Below are positions 42,709 to 55,861 of a stretch of DNA of 64,000 bases, piece after piece. The DNA comes from Modestobacter lapidis (lineage in GTDB: Bacteria > Actinomycetota > Actinomycetes > Mycobacteriales > Geodermatophilaceae): assembly GCA_019779905.1 (NCBI GenBank), contig JABAKE010000003.1:62001-126000 (forward strand), read 5' to 3'. The translations under genes and the position numbers were made by a program. Below the pieces are notes generated by a model. That model worked only from the letters and a program-made list of their open reading frames with translations. It did not search any database and was not told the origin of the DNA. Positions within the stretch are counted from its first letter, which is position 1; every line of letters begins with the position of its first letter.

Positions 42709-43782
42709 TCAGCCGCCCAGGACCTCGGCGAGGTCGTAGCGCACCGGGACCTCGAGCTGGTCGTAGGTGCAGGAGCGGGCCTCGCGGTCGGGGCGCCAGC
42801 GCAGGAAGTGCCCGGTGTGCCGGAGCCGGCTGCCCTCCAGCTGGTCGTACTTGATCTCCACCACGAGCTCGGGGCGCAGCGGCACCCAGGACAGGTCCTT
42901 CCCGGCGTTCCAGCGACTCGTCGCCCCGGGCATCCGGTGCTCGGTTTCGTTCTCCACCTGGGCGTTCGCCCAGTCCTGCCACGGGTGGTCACCGAGCGCG
43001 TCGGCCCGGAACGGGGCGAGCTCCGCCACCAGCTCGGCGCGGCGCTTCATCGTGAACGAGGCCGCGACCCCGATGTGCTGCAGCGTCCCGGCACCGTCGT
43101 AGAGGCCCAGCAGCAGCGACCCGACCACCGGGCCGCTCTTGTGCCAGCGGAATCCGGCGACCACGCAGTCGGCGGTGCGCACGTGCTTCACCTTGGTCAT
43201 CAGCCGCTGGTCGGGGGCGTAGCGCAGGTCGGCGCGCTTGGCGATGACGCCGTCCAGGCCGGCGCCCTCGAACTCGGCGAACCACCGCTGGGCCAGCTCG
43301 GCGTCCTGGGTCACGGAGGTGACGTGCACCGGCGCCTGCGTGCCGGACAGCGCCGCCCGCAGCCGGGCCTGCCGCTCGCCGAACGGGGTGTCCAGCAGCG
43401 ACTCGTTCCCGAGGGCCAGCAGGTCGAAGGCGACGAAGGACGCCGGCGTCTCCGCGGCCAGCCTGTCCACCCGCGAGGCCGCGGGGTGGATGCGCTGCAG
43501 CAGCGACTCGAAGTCCAGCCGGTTCCCGCGCGGGACGACGATCTCGCCGTCGACCACGCAGCGCTCGGGCAGCTGGGCCTTCGCCGCCGCGACCACGTCC
43601 GGGAAGTAGCGGGTCAGCGGGCGCTCATTGCGGCTGCCCAGCTCCACCTCGTCGCCGTCGCGGAACACGATGCAACGGAAACCGTCCCACTTCGGCTCGT
43701 AGAACAGGTCGTCGCCGGTGGGCAGCTTCGCCGCGGGCTTGGCGAGCATCGGCTTGACCGGCGGGAGCACGGGCAGGTCCAT
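42709..43782 (-). CDS. ATP-dependent DNA ligase (LigC/LigD ligase type)
   Basis: The 357-residue protein has adenylation Lys31 in EPKWDGFR, then motifs ELGSRNERPLTRYFPDV, VDGEIVV, EGAGLDGVIAKR and WVPLRPELVVEIKYD with a C-terminal OB domain. It seals nicks or breaks in the end-joining pathway and resembles mycobacterial LigC or the ligase part of LigD. I use ATG 43782 over a TTG four codons upstream. It begins 8 nt after the stop of the reductase gene and so is probably co-transcribed with it. Confidence 0.92.
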   Translation of the reverse strand: MDLPVLPPVKPMLAKPAAKLPTGDDLFYEPKWDGFRCIVFRDGDEVELGSRNERPLTRYFPDVVAAAKAQLPERCVVDGEIVVPRGNRLDFESLLQRIHPAASRVDRLAAETPASFVAFDLLALGNESLLDTPFGERQARLRAALSGTQAPVHVTSVTQDAELAQRWFAEFEGAGLDGVIAKRADLRYAPDQRLMTKVKHVRTADCVVAGFRWHKSGPVVGSLLLGLYDGAGTLQHIGVAASFTMKRRAELVAELAPFRADALGDHPWQDWANAQVENETEHRMPGATSRWNAGKDLSWVPLRPELVVEIKYDQLEGSRLRHTGHFLRWRPDREARSCTYDQLEVPVRYDLAEVLGG

Positions 43783-43790
43783 GGGGGCAG

Positions 43791-44543
43791 TCAAGCAGCA
43801 CCGGGCGGTGCCGGGCCGGCCAGCGCGTACCGGGTGAACAGGTAGCCGCCCTCCTCGAGCACCTGGACCAGCTCCGCAGCTGCCGGCCCGGGCAGGGGCG
43901 GGCCCGCCAGGAGGCCTGGTCCGCCGCCCACCAGCAACGGGGCCACGGACAGGTCGAGCTCGTCGACGACGCCGGCGGCCAGCGCGGCGGCGAACAGCGC
44001 CGGTCCGCCCTCGCAGACCAGCTGGGCCAGGCCGCGATCGGCGAGGGCGTCGACCGCCGAGGGCAGGTCGACGTCGTCGTCCCCGCAGACGAGCACCTGC
44101 ACGCCGGCGGCGGCCAGCGCGGCCCGCCGGCCGGCGTCCGCGGCGGCGCAGGTGACCAGCACGGTGGGGGAGACCGCGTCGGTGACCAGCTGCGCGTCCG
44201 GGGCCAGGGACGCCCGCCGGGACACAACCACGACCGGCGCGGTCGGCCGGCTGCCCAGCGCGGTCCGCAACCGGCCGACGGGGGAATCGGCCAGCACCGG
44301 CCGGTAGCCCTCGGCGGCGGCCGTGCCGTGCCCGACGAGGACGGCGTCGGCCAGCGCCCGGAGGACCCGGAACACCCGCCGGTCGCCGTCGGACCCCAGC
44401 CCGCCGCTGCGCCCGGCCACGCTGATGGCGCCATCCAGGGCCGCGACGAAGTTGACCCGCACGTGCCGGCCGCCCGGCAGCCGGTACGCCTCGGCCAGCC
44501 CGCGCTCGTCGACCGGCCCGGGCGAGGGCAGCAGCCGCTGCAC
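43791..44543 (-). CDS. RibD C-terminal/pyrimidine reductase family protein
   Basis: The 250-residue protein has the DHFR-like reductase fold of the RibD C-terminal domain: VNFVAALDGAISVAGRSGGL near the N-terminus, VGHGTAAAEGY, and CEGGPALFAAALAAGVVDEL. It reduces a pyrimidine or related carbonyl with NADPH; without the deaminase domain its place in riboflavin synthesis is uncertain. The GTG lies 2 nt past the treZ stop, so translation is coupled. Confidence 0.85.
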   Translation of the reverse strand: MQRLLPSPGPVDERGLAEAYRLPGGRHVRVNFVAALDGAISVAGRSGGLGSDGDRRVFRVLRALADAVLVGHGTAAAEGYRPVLADSPVGRLRTALGSRPTAPVVVVSRRASLAPDAQLVTDAVSPTVLVTCAAADAGRRAALAAAGVQVLVCGDDDVDLPSAVDALADRGLAQLVCEGGPALFAAALAAGVVDELDLSVAPLLVGGGPGLLAGPPLPGPAAAELVQVLEEGGYLFTRYALAGPAPPGAA

Positions 44544-44545
44544 CG

Positions 44546-46312
44546 TCAGCGGGTGGTCAGCACGGCGGCGCTCTCCGCCGGCAGCGTCACGGTGTCGTCG
44601 TCCAGCACCGGCAGCTCCGCGGTGGCGAACAGCACCCCGGTCGCCGGGACGTCGAGGTCGATCTCGCGCGGCTGGTCGGACAGGTTCGCGACCACCCGCA
44701 GCGAGCCGCGGTACACGACCAGCCAGCGGTCCGCGTCGTCCCAGTGCACCTGCACGGCCGACAGGTCGGGGTCGACGAGGTCGGGGTGCGCCGCGCGCAG
44801 CGCGAGCAGCGCCTTGTGCACCTCGAAGAGCTCCGCGTGCGGCGCCCGGCCCAGCTCGGACCAGTCCAGCTTGGAGCGGGTGAACGTCTCCGGGTCCTGC
44901 GGATCCGGGACGACGGCGGCGTCCCAGCCGTGCGCGGCGAACTCGCCGATCCGGCCCTCGGCGGTGGCCCGGCCCAGCTCGGGCTCGGGGTGGCTGGTGA
45001 AGAACTGCCACGGCGTGCTCGCGCCCCACTCCTCGCCCATGAACAGCATCGGGGTGAAGGGGCTGGTCAGCACCAGGGTGGCGCCGGCCGCGAGCAGGCC
45101 GGGGGAGAGCGAGGCGGAGATCCGGTCGCCGACGGCGCGGTTGCCGATCTGGTCGTGGTCCTGCAGGTAGCCGACGAACTTCCAGCCGGGCAGGCTCGCG
45201 GTGTCGACCGGGCGGCCGTGGTGCCGGCGGCGGAAGCTCGACCAGTCGCCGGCGTGGAAGAAGGCGCCGGTCAGCGTCCTGGCGACCGCGCCGATGCCGG
45301 CCGCGGCGAAGTCGGCGTAGTAGCCCTGTTCCTCACCGGTCAGCGTGGCGTGCAGCGCGTGGTGGAAGTCGTCGCTCCACTGCGCGTCCAGGCCGGTGCC
45401 GCCCGCCACCCGGGGGGTGACCATCCGCGGATCGTTGAGGTCGCTCTCGGCGATGAGCGTCAACGGCCGGCCCTCGGCGACCGACAGCCGGTCGACCTCG
45501 GTGGCCATCTCCTCGAGCAGGTGGGTGGCGCGCTCGTCGACCAGCGCGTGCACCGCGTCCAGCCGGAGCCCGTCGACGTGCATGTCGCGCAGCCACATCA
45601 GCACGTTGTCCAGGATGTAGCGGCGCACCTCGTCGGACTCCGGGCCCGACAGGTTGATCGACTTGCCCCAGCTGTTCGCGCCGCCCTCCGCGAAGATCGG
45701 GAAGAACTCCGGCAGGTAGTTCCCCGACGGCCCGAGGTGGTTGTAGACGACGTCCTGGATCACGCCCAGACCGCAGCCGTGGCAGGCGTCGACGAAGCGC
45801 TGGTAGGCCTCGGGCCCGCCGTAGGTCTCCTGGACGGCGTACCAGGCGACGCCGTCGTAGCCCCAGTTGTGCGTGCCGTTGAACGCGTTGACCGGCAGCA
45901 GCTCGACGAAGCCCACGCCCAGCTCGACCAGGTGGCCGAGCCTGCCGATCGCGGCATCGAAGGTGCCCTCGGGGGTGAACGTGCCGACGTGCAGCTCGTA
46001 GACGGCGCTCCCGGCCAGCGGACGGCCGGTCCAGCTGGAGTCACCCCACGGGTACGCCGAGGGGTCGAAGCGGCGGGACAGCCCGTGCACGCCCTCGGGC
46101 TGGCGGCGCGAGCGCGGGTCGGGGCGCGGTGTCTCGTCGTCGTCGAGCAGGAAGCCGTAGTCGGCCTCCGGGGCCGCATCCACGGTGGCCCGCCACCAGC
46201 CGGCGTCGTCGCGCTGCATGTCGGAGATCGTGCCGTCGACGGTGACGCGCACCCGTTCCGGCAGCGGGGCCCAGACGGAGAACTCGGCGGGCGAGGCGGA
46301 CGGTGCTGCCAT
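44546..46312 (-). CDS. treZ: Malto-oligosyltrehalose trehalohydrolase
   Basis: This 588-residue GH13 enzyme releases trehalose from maltooligosyl trehalose. It has an N-terminal CBM48 beta-sandwich ([17 protein letters not shown]) and catalytic motifs [10 protein letters not shown] (nucleophile Asp), [11 protein letters not shown] (acid/base Glu) and [12 protein letters not shown]-like [14 protein letters not shown] (transition-state Asp). AGGAG 5 nt before the ATG fixes the start. It is separated from treY by the rpf gene on the same strand. Confidence 0.95.
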   Translation of the reverse strand: MAAPSASPAEFSVWAPLPERVRVTVDGTISDMQRDDAGWWRATVDAAPEADYGFLLDDDETPRPDPRSRRQPEGVHGLSRRFDPSAYPWGDSSWTGRPLAGSAVYELHVGTFTPEGTFDAAIGRLGHLVELGVGFVELLPVNAFNGTHNWGYDGVAWYAVQETYGGPEAYQRFVDACHGCGLGVIQDVVYNHLGPSGNYLPEFFPIFAEGGANSWGKSINLSGPESDEVRRYILDNVLMWLRDMHVDGLRLDAVHALVDERATHLLEEMATEVDRLSVAEGRPLTLIAESDLNDPRMVTPRVAGGTGLDAQWSDDFHHALHATLTGEEQGYYADFAAAGIGAVARTLTGAFFHAGDWSSFRRRHHGRPVDTASLPGWKFVGYLQDHDQIGNRAVGDRISASLSPGLLAAGATLVLTSPFTPMLFMGEEWGASTPWQFFTSHPEPELGRATAEGRIGEFAAHGWDAAVVPDPQDPETFTRSKLDWSELGRAPHAELFEVHKALLALRAAHPDLVDPDLSAVQVHWDDADRWLVVYRGSLRVVANLSDQPREIDLDVPATGVLFATAELPVLDDDTVTLPAESAAVLTTR

Positions 46313-46418
46313 GGGAACTCCTGCTCGGATCGCGGCGGTGCGGCTCCGACGGAGCCTGGCCGATCATGCCCGCCACGGGCGGCGCCAACCGTGGGGTGCC
46401 CCACGATCGCGCCCCGGA

Positions 46419-46449
46419 GGCGGCCGGAGGACGACGTCCTCCGGCCGCC
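46419..46449 (-). terminator. Terminator after rpf
   Basis: A 14-bp perfect stem, GGCGGCCGGAGGAC with its complement, around a 3-nt loop lies 6 nt past the rpf stop. Confidence 0.8.
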
Positions 46450-46455
46450 CGGGTG

Positions 46456-47460
<1,005 letters not shown>

Positions 47461-49802
47461 TTAGTCGCGGGCGAGCAGTGCGACCGGCAGGCGGGTGAGT
47501 AGCTCGGAGACCGCGGCGCCGGACGCGTCGGAGACCACCCGGCTGCCGGTGAGCAGGTCCCGCCACGAGCCGGTGGGCAGGTGCAGCGCGGTATCGCCCC
47601 AGCCGGTGCCCGCCAGGCGCACCGGCAGCCGGGTCGCGACGGTGACGGCGCCGCCGCGGTCGAAGGCGACGACGGAGTCCGCCGCCGTTCCGGTGGCCTC
47701 GACCGGCGTGTAGCCGCCGAAGGCCTCGGGGACGTCGCGGCGGTGCCGCAGCGCCCGCGAGACGACCAGCAGCTTGGCGGCACCGGTGTCGTCCACGGGC
47801 GGTATCCAGCCCTCGTCGAGCCGGGCCAGCGACGAGCGCCGCAGGTCGTAGTCGACCGGACGCCGGTTGTCCGGGTCGACCAGCGAGAAGTCCCACAGCT
47901 CGGTGCCCTGGTAGACGTCCGGAACGCCGGCGATGGTCAGTTGCAGGAGCTTCTGCGCCAGCGAGTTCGACCAGCCGAACGGTGCGATCCGCGCCACGAA
48001 CCGGTCGACCTCCGTGGCGGTCGTCGGGTCGTCGAAGGCGGCGTCGACCAGCGCGTGCAGCTGGTCCTCGAACTCCTGCACCGGGTTCGTCCAGGTCGTC
48101 GAGGTGCCGGCCTCGCGGGCGGCCTTCTCCACGTAGGCGTGCGCGCGCTCCCGGGACAGCGGCCACGCCCCGACCAGGTTCTGCCACACCAGGTGGGCGA
48201 GCGAGCGGTCGGCCAGCGGGTGCCGATCGAGCCAGCCGCGAACCAGCCCGGCCCACTCGGTGGGCAGCTCGGCCAGCACCGCCAGCCGGGCCCGGACGTC
48301 CTCGCTGCGTTTGGTGTCGTGGGTGGACAGCGTGGTCATCGACTCCGGCAGCCGCTCGGCGCGCAGCCGCTGGGCGGCGTGGAAGTCGGCCACCGTCGTC
48401 CCGAACCGGGCCGGGTCGCCACCCACCTCGTTGAGCGCGACGAACCGCGCCCACCGGTAGTAGGCGCTGTCCTCGACGCCCTTGGCCATCACCGGGCCCG
48501 ACGTCTGCTCGAACCGGGTGGCCAGCTCGGAGCCGGCGGTACCCAGCAGTGGGTGCAGGGCATCGACCGCGGCGGTGAGCTCGGGACGGCGCTCCCGGAC
48601 CGCGCGCACCATCTCGTCGAGGTGCTCGCGGCCGTCGGGCAGGTAGCTGCGGTACACCGGGAAGCCGGCCAGCAGCTCGGCGAGGCCCTCGGTGACCAGC
48701 TCGGCCGGCACCCCGGGCAGCTCGCCGACGATCCGGGTCAGCCGGGCCACCTCGGAGCCGAGCATGCCGTCGGTGACCTCGCGCTTGCACATCCGCACCA
48801 GCTGCGCGTAGTCCACCCGCGTGCCGGCCAGCTCGGTGTCCAGCGCGGTCAGCGCCGGCTCGCCGGCCGGGTCGACCAGTACCCGGTCGACCTCGGCGAG
48901 GGCGTCGTAGCCCGTCGTCCCGGCCGTCGCCCAACCGGCGGGCAGCTGCTCGCCGGGCTCGAGGATCTTCTCCACGACCGTCCACCGGTGCCCGGACAGC
49001 CGGGCCAACGCGTCCAGGTACGCCCTCGGGTCGGCGAGGCCGTCGGGGTGGTCGATCCGCAGCGCGTCGACGGCCCCGGACTCCACCAGCTGGCCGACCA
49101 GCTCGTGGGTGGCGGCGAAGACGGCGGGGTCCTCGGCGCGCAGCCCGGCGAGGGTGTTGATCGCGAAGAACCGGCGGTAGTTCAGCTCCGCGTCGGCCCG
49201 GCGCCAGTCGACCAGCTCGTAGTGCTGGCGGTCGTGGACGGCGACCGGGTCGTCGCCGTCCCGGGCGGTGCCCGGTGCGACCGGGAACCGGTTGTCGTAG
49301 TAGCGCAGCTCCCACTCGCCGTCGGCCCGGACCAGCTCCAGCGTGGCCAGGTCCTCGGCGGAGCCGAGCACCGGCAGCCGCACCCGGCCGCCCCCGAAGT
49401 CCCAGTCGACGTCGAAGGCGTCGGCGTGCGGGCTGTCCCGGCCGAGCTTGAGCAGGTCCCACCACCAGCCCGACTCGTGCGCGTCGGCCACCCCCATGTG
49501 GTTGGGCACCAGGTCCAGCACCAGGCCGAGCCCGGCCGCGTGCAGCGCGGCGACGAACCGGTCGAACCCGGCCCGCCCGCCGCGCGGCTCGTCGATGTGC
49601 GCGTGGTCGGTGGTGTCGTACCCGTGGGTGCTGCCGGCCGCGGAGCGCAGCAGCGGCGAGGAGTACGCGTGGGTCGCCCCGAGGTCGGCCAGGTAGCCGG
49701 CCACCGCGGCGGCGTCGTCCAGGGTGAAGTCCGCGGTCACCTGCAGCCGGTAGGTGCTGGCCGGCACCTCCCGGCGGCCGTCGCCACCGCGGGTGGGGGC
49801 GG

Positions 49803-49806
<4 letters not shown>
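47461..49806 (-). CDS. treY: Malto-oligosyltrehalose synthase
   Basis: This 781-residue GH13 enzyme converts the reducing end of maltodextrins to a trehalosyl unit. The N-terminus (PASTYRLQVTADFTLDDAA), LVLDLVPNHMGV, the catalytic ALRIDHPDGLADP and EKILEPGEQLP, and SMTTLSTHDTKRSEDVRAR mark it. The GTG overlaps the treX stop by GTGA, coupling translation. It is followed by a hairpin repeat and then the independently regulated rpf gene. Confidence 0.96.
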
Positions 49807-51914
<2,108 letters not shown>

Positions 51915-52105
51915 GGGCGGGTCTTCCTCCTGGATGGTGGCCCCGGGGGTCGGGGCCGGAGCACGCCGCTGTCGCGGCGGCACGGATATCAAGCGTGCGT
52001 TGCCCGATCCTGCGGCCAACCACACGTCACGGTGCGGTGACGGGCAGCACGACGCCCCACCGCTCCCGGACGACGCTCGCAACCCGTTCTGTCACACCTC
52101 CGTCG

Positions 52106-52111
52106 TACCGT
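52106..52111 (+). promoter_or_regulatory. Leaderless -10 of uvrB
   Basis: TACCGT lies 6 nt before the uvrB GTG. I found no LexA-type box in the 203-nt gap shared with treX. Confidence 0.5.
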
Positions 52112-52117
52112 CGTGCC

Positions 52118-54235
52118 GTGCCCACCTCCACGGACATCCGGCCCACTCGAGGGCGTTTCCGCGTCGTCAGCGAGTTCCAGCCCGCCGGCGACCAGCCGGC
52201 CGCGATCAAGGCGCTGGCCGAGCGGGTCAACGCCGGTGACACGGACACCGTGCTGCTCGGGGCCACCGGCACCGGCAAGTCCGCGACGACGGCCTGGCTG
52301 ATCGAGCAGGTGCAGCGGCCCACCCTGGTGATGGCGCCGAACAAGACGCTCGCGGCGCAGCTGGCGAACGAGTTCAAGGAGCTGCTGCCCGACGCGGCGG
52401 TGGAGTACTTCGTCTCCTACTACGACTACTACCAGCCCGAGGCGTACGTCCCGCAGACCGACACCTACATCGAGAAGGACTCCTCGATCAACGAGGAGGT
52501 GGAGCGGCTGCGCCACTCGGCGACGAACAGCCTGCTCACCCGGCGTGACGTGGTCGTGGTGTCCACCGTCTCCTGCATCTACGGCCTGGGCACGCCACAG
52601 GAGTACGTGGAGCGGGCACTGAAGGTGAAGGTGGGGGAGCAGCGCGACCGCGAGGAACTGCTGCGCACCCTGGTCACCGAGCAGTACACCCGCAACGACC
52701 TGTCCTTCACCCGCGGCACCTTCCGGGTCCGGGGCGACACGATCGAGGTCTTCCCGGTCTACGAGGAGCTGGCCTGCCGGATCGAGATGTTCGGCGACGA
52801 GATCGAGCGGCTGTACTACCTGCACCCGCTCACCGGTGAGGTGATCCGCGAGGTCGACGAGCTGTTCGTCTTCCCGGCCACCCACTACGTCGCCGGCCCC
52901 GAGCGCATGGAGCGGGCGATCGCCACGATCGAGGCGGAGCTGGAGCAGCGACTGGCGGAGCTGGACAGGCAGGGCAAGCTGCTCGAGTCGCAGCGGCTGC
53001 GCATGCGCACCACCTACGACATCGAGATGATGCGGCAGGTCGGCTTCTGCTCGGGCATCGAGAACTACTCACGGCACATCGACGGCCGGGCCCCGGGCTC
53101 GGCCGGTGCCTGCCTCATCGACTACTTCCCCGACGACTTCCTGCTCGTCATCGACGAGTCCCACGTCACCGTGCCGCAGATCGGCGGCATGTACGAGGGT
53201 GACATGAGCCGCAAGCGCACCCTGGTCGACCACGGCTTCCGGCTGCCCTCGGCGATGGACAACCGCCCGCTGCGGTGGGAGGAGTTCACCGACCGGATCG
53301 GCCAGACGGTTTACCTGTCCGCGACGCCGGGGAAGTACGAGCTCGGCCGCACGCAGGGCGAGTTCGTCGAGCAGGTCATCCGGCCCACCGGCCTGGTCGA
53401 CCCGCAGGTCGTCCTCAAGCCGACCAAGGGCCAGATCGACGACCTGGTCCACGAGATCCGGCTGCGCACCGACAAGGACGAACGGGTCCTGGTCACCACG
53501 CTGACCAAGAAGATGTCCGAGGACCTCACCGACTACCTGCTGGAGCTGGGCATCAAGGTCCGCTACCTGCACTCGGAGGTCGACACGCTGCGTCGCGTCG
53601 AGCTGCTGCGCGAGCTGCGGCAGGGCGAGTACGACGTGCTGGTCGGGATCAACCTGCTGCGTGAGGGGCTCGACCTGCCGGAGGTCTCGCTGGTGGCGAT
53701 CCTCGACGCGGACAAGGAGGGCTTCCTGCGCTCCGGGACGTCGCTGATCCAGACCATCGGCCGCGCCGCGCGCAACGTGTCCGGTGAGGTCCACATGTAC
53801 GCCGACAAGATCACCCCGTCGATGGCGCAGGCCATCGACGAGACCAGCCGGCGTCGGGAGAAGCAGATCGCCTACAACCAGGAGCGCGGCGTCGACCCGC
53901 AGCCGCTGCGGAAGAAGATCGTCGACATCCTCGACGGCATCTACGCCGCCGCCGAGGACGTCGAGTCCACCGAGCTGCTCGGCGGGTCCGGCCGGCAGCA
54001 GTCCCGCGGTAAGTCGCCCGTGCCGGGGCTGTCGTCCCGGACGAGTGGCAAGAAGGCCGGGGCGATCGACGTCCAGGGGCTGCCCCGCAACGAGCTGGCC
54101 GATCTGATCGCGACGATGAACGAGCAGATGTTGTCCGCCGCGCGGGAGCTGCAGTTCGAGGTCGCCGCCCGGCTCCGCGACGAGCTGAACGAGTTGAAGA
54201 GGGAGCTGCGGCAGTTCGACGCCGCGCACGCCTGA
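52118..54235 (+). CDS. uvrB: UvrABC excinuclease subunit B
   Basis: This 705-residue helicase-like damage-verification subunit of nucleotide excision repair has Walker [12 protein letters not shown] (about 47-57), the beta-hairpin [20 protein letters not shown], Walker B-type [18 protein letters not shown], helicase motifs [20 protein letters not shown] and TIGRAARN, and a C-terminal UVR domain ([20 protein letters not shown]) that binds UvrC. The GTG at 52118 gives the family N-terminus. Confidence 0.97.
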   Translation: MPTSTDIRPTRGRFRVVSEFQPAGDQPAAIKALAERVNAGDTDTVLLGATGTGKSATTAWLIEQVQRPTLVMAPNKTLAAQLANEFKELLPDAAVEYFVSYYDYYQPEAYVPQTDTYIEKDSSINEEVERLRHSATNSLLTRRDVVVVSTVSCIYGLGTPQEYVERALKVKVGEQRDREELLRTLVTEQYTRNDLSFTRGTFRVRGDTIEVFPVYEELACRIEMFGDEIERLYYLHPLTGEVIREVDELFVFPATHYVAGPERMERAIATIEAELEQRLAELDRQGKLLESQRLRMRTTYDIEMMRQVGFCSGIENYSRHIDGRAPGSAGACLIDYFPDDFLLVIDESHVTVPQIGGMYEGDMSRKRTLVDHGFRLPSAMDNRPLRWEEFTDRIGQTVYLSATPGKYELGRTQGEFVEQVIRPTGLVDPQVVLKPTKGQIDDLVHEIRLRTDKDERVLVTTLTKKMSEDLTDYLLELGIKVRYLHSEVDTLRRVELLRELRQGEYDVLVGINLLREGLDLPEVSLVAILDADKEGFLRSGTSLIQTIGRAARNVSGEVHMYADKITPSMAQAIDETSRRREKQIAYNQERGVDPQPLRKKIVDILDGIYAAAEDVESTELLGGSGRQQSRGKSPVPGLSSRTSGKKAGAIDVQGLPRNELADLIATMNEQMLSAARELQFEVAARLRDELNELKRELRQFDAAHA

Positions 54236-54354
54236 GCAGCGCCGCCATCCGGGAAATCGCCGATGGCCGCGGGAACTGTGCGCAACGGCCGTTCGTAGGG
54301 GACGCTGGGGCCGGGAACGCCGGGTCCGGTGCGTTGATGCGCCGGGTTGAGCGG

Positions 54355-54475
54355 GCCTCACGTGGAGGGGAGTATCCCGACCGCGGCAGCGTCGTCAACA
54401 CGGGATCCGATGGTCCCCGGCGCTGCCGGCCGACCCGTCTCGCGGGCCGGCGGGAGAGACCTCCGGTGCTGACAC
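54355..54475 (+). promoter_or_regulatory. Mn2+ riboswitch (yybP-ykoY family) upstream of terC
   Basis: The leader shows the paired loop motifs GGAGGGGAGTATCC near the 5' end and GGGAGAGACCTCCGG near the 3' end, joined by GTCGTCAACACGGGA and GC-rich arms. This is the L1/L3 metal-site arrangement of the yybP-ykoY class. P1 forms by GGAGG with CCTCC. It lies 25 nt before the terC start, and the class is known to activate TerC and Mn exporters. Confidence 0.85.
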
Positions 54476-54499
54476 GAGCCAGACAACCGGAGGAACTGC

Positions 54500-55633
54500 A
54501 TGGACGTCCCCTTGTGGGTGTGGGGCATCACGGTCGCCGCGATCATCGGGATGCTCGTCTTCGACTTCTACGGCCACGTGCGGACGCCGCACGCGCCGAC
54601 CCTGAAGGAATCGGGTACCTGGTCGGCGATCTACGTCGGCATCGCGCTGGTGTTCGGACTGATCGTGCTGTGGGTCTGGGGGCCCACCTACGGCGGCGAG
54701 TACTTCGCCGGCTGGGTCACCGAGAAGAGCCTGTCGGTCGACAACCTCTTCGTCTTCGTGCTGATCATGGCCAGCTTCGCGGTTCCCCGTCAGCTGCAGC
54801 AGAAGGTGCTGCTCTTCGGCATCGCCTTCGCGCTGGTGCTGCGGACGATCTTCATCTTCCTGGGTGCCGCGGCGATCGAGAACTTCAGCTGGATCTTCTA
54901 CCTCTTCGGCGGGTTCCTCCTCTACACCGCCTACGCGCAGGCGAAGGGCGGCGGGCACGACGAGGAAGAGGAGTTCAAGGAGAACTCCGTCCTCCGGCTC
55001 ACCCGCAAGGTGGTGCCCACCACCGAGGAGTACCACTCCGACCGGCTCACCGCGAAGATCAGCGGCAAGCGGCACATCACCCCCTTGGCCATCGCGCTGA
55101 TCGCCATCGGCAGCGCCGACATCCTCTTCGCCGTCGATTCCATCCCGGCGATCTTCGGTCTGACCCAGGAGACGTACCTCGTCTTCACCGCGAACGCGTT
55201 CGCGTTGCTGGGCCTGCGCCAGCTGTTCTTCCTGCTCGACGGGCTGCTCGACAAGCTCGTGTACCTGGCCTACGGCTTGTCCGTCATCCTCGGCTTCATC
55301 GGCATCAAGCTCGTCATCCACGCGCTGCACGAGAACACGCTGCCGTTCATCAACGGCGGCGAGCACGTCACGGCGGTCCCGGAGATCCCGACCTGGTTGT
55401 CTCTGCTGGTCATCCTGGTCACCCTCCTGGTCACCACCGTGCTGAGCCTGCGGAAGAACAAGCGCGACGAGGCGCAGCGCCGGGCCACCCACCCCGGTGC
55501 CGGGGACCCCGGCGCGGACAGCACCGGCCGGCACATCGGCGCCCCCGGCGTGCCGGACGCGCCGTCGACGGACGCCCCGCCGACGCCGCGGGACGTTCCG
55601 GTGACCGAGCAGGGGCCCCGCGACCAGCGCTGA
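54500..55633 (+). CDS. terC: TerC family membrane protein
   Basis: The 377-residue protein has about nine membrane helices. It has the family motifs EKSLSVDNLFVFVLIM and GSADILFAVDSIPAIFGLTQ, whose acidic residues bind metal, plus LGFIGIKLVIHAL. The cytoplasmic C-terminus is long and Pro/Gly-rich. TerC proteins export Mn2+, often supplying secreted Mn enzymes, and some give tellurite resistance. The Mn2+ riboswitch in front supports Mn export here. CCGGAGGAA precedes the ATG. Confidence 0.93.
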   Translation: MDVPLWVWGITVAAIIGMLVFDFYGHVRTPHAPTLKESGTWSAIYVGIALVFGLIVLWVWGPTYGGEYFAGWVTEKSLSVDNLFVFVLIMASFAVPRQLQQKVLLFGIAFALVLRTIFIFLGAAAIENFSWIFYLFGGFLLYTAYAQAKGGGHDEEEEFKENSVLRLTRKVVPTTEEYHSDRLTAKISGKRHITPLAIALIAIGSADILFAVDSIPAIFGLTQETYLVFTANAFALLGLRQLFFLLDGLLDKLVYLAYGLSVILGFIGIKLVIHALHENTLPFINGGEHVTAVPEIPTWLSLLVILVTLLVTTVLSLRKNKRDEAQRRATHPGAGDPGADSTGRHIGAPGVPDAPSTDAPPTPRDVPVTEQGPRDQR

Positions 55634-55656
55634 GCAGTCGGCTGACCTGGGCAGTG

Positions 55657-55702
55657 CCGGGGCGGTGCCCGGACGGCGATCGTCGTCCGGGCACCGCCCC
55701 GG
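55657..55702 (+). terminator. Terminator after terC
   Basis: A perfect 19-bp stem with an 8-nt loop lies 23 nt past the stop. A second smaller hairpin (8 bp, 55754-55772) follows before the next gene. Confidence 0.82.
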
Positions 55703-55861
55703 TGCGTCTCTCCGGAGCGCCCACCCCGATCCTCGCCCGCCGACTGCACGGGGGGCCTCGGCGGCCGAGGCCAGCGAGGTTCTACGGCGGCTGGTGGAAC
55801 GACCGCAGCCGACCGTCTCCGGCGGGAACAGGCCGGCGGCGTTCCCGGTTGGGGGCGGGTT

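Noticed and set aside
51915-52117. LexA/SOS box for uvrB
   Set aside because: No TCGAAC-N4-GTTCGA-like dyad was found. Only a leaderless -10 is visible.
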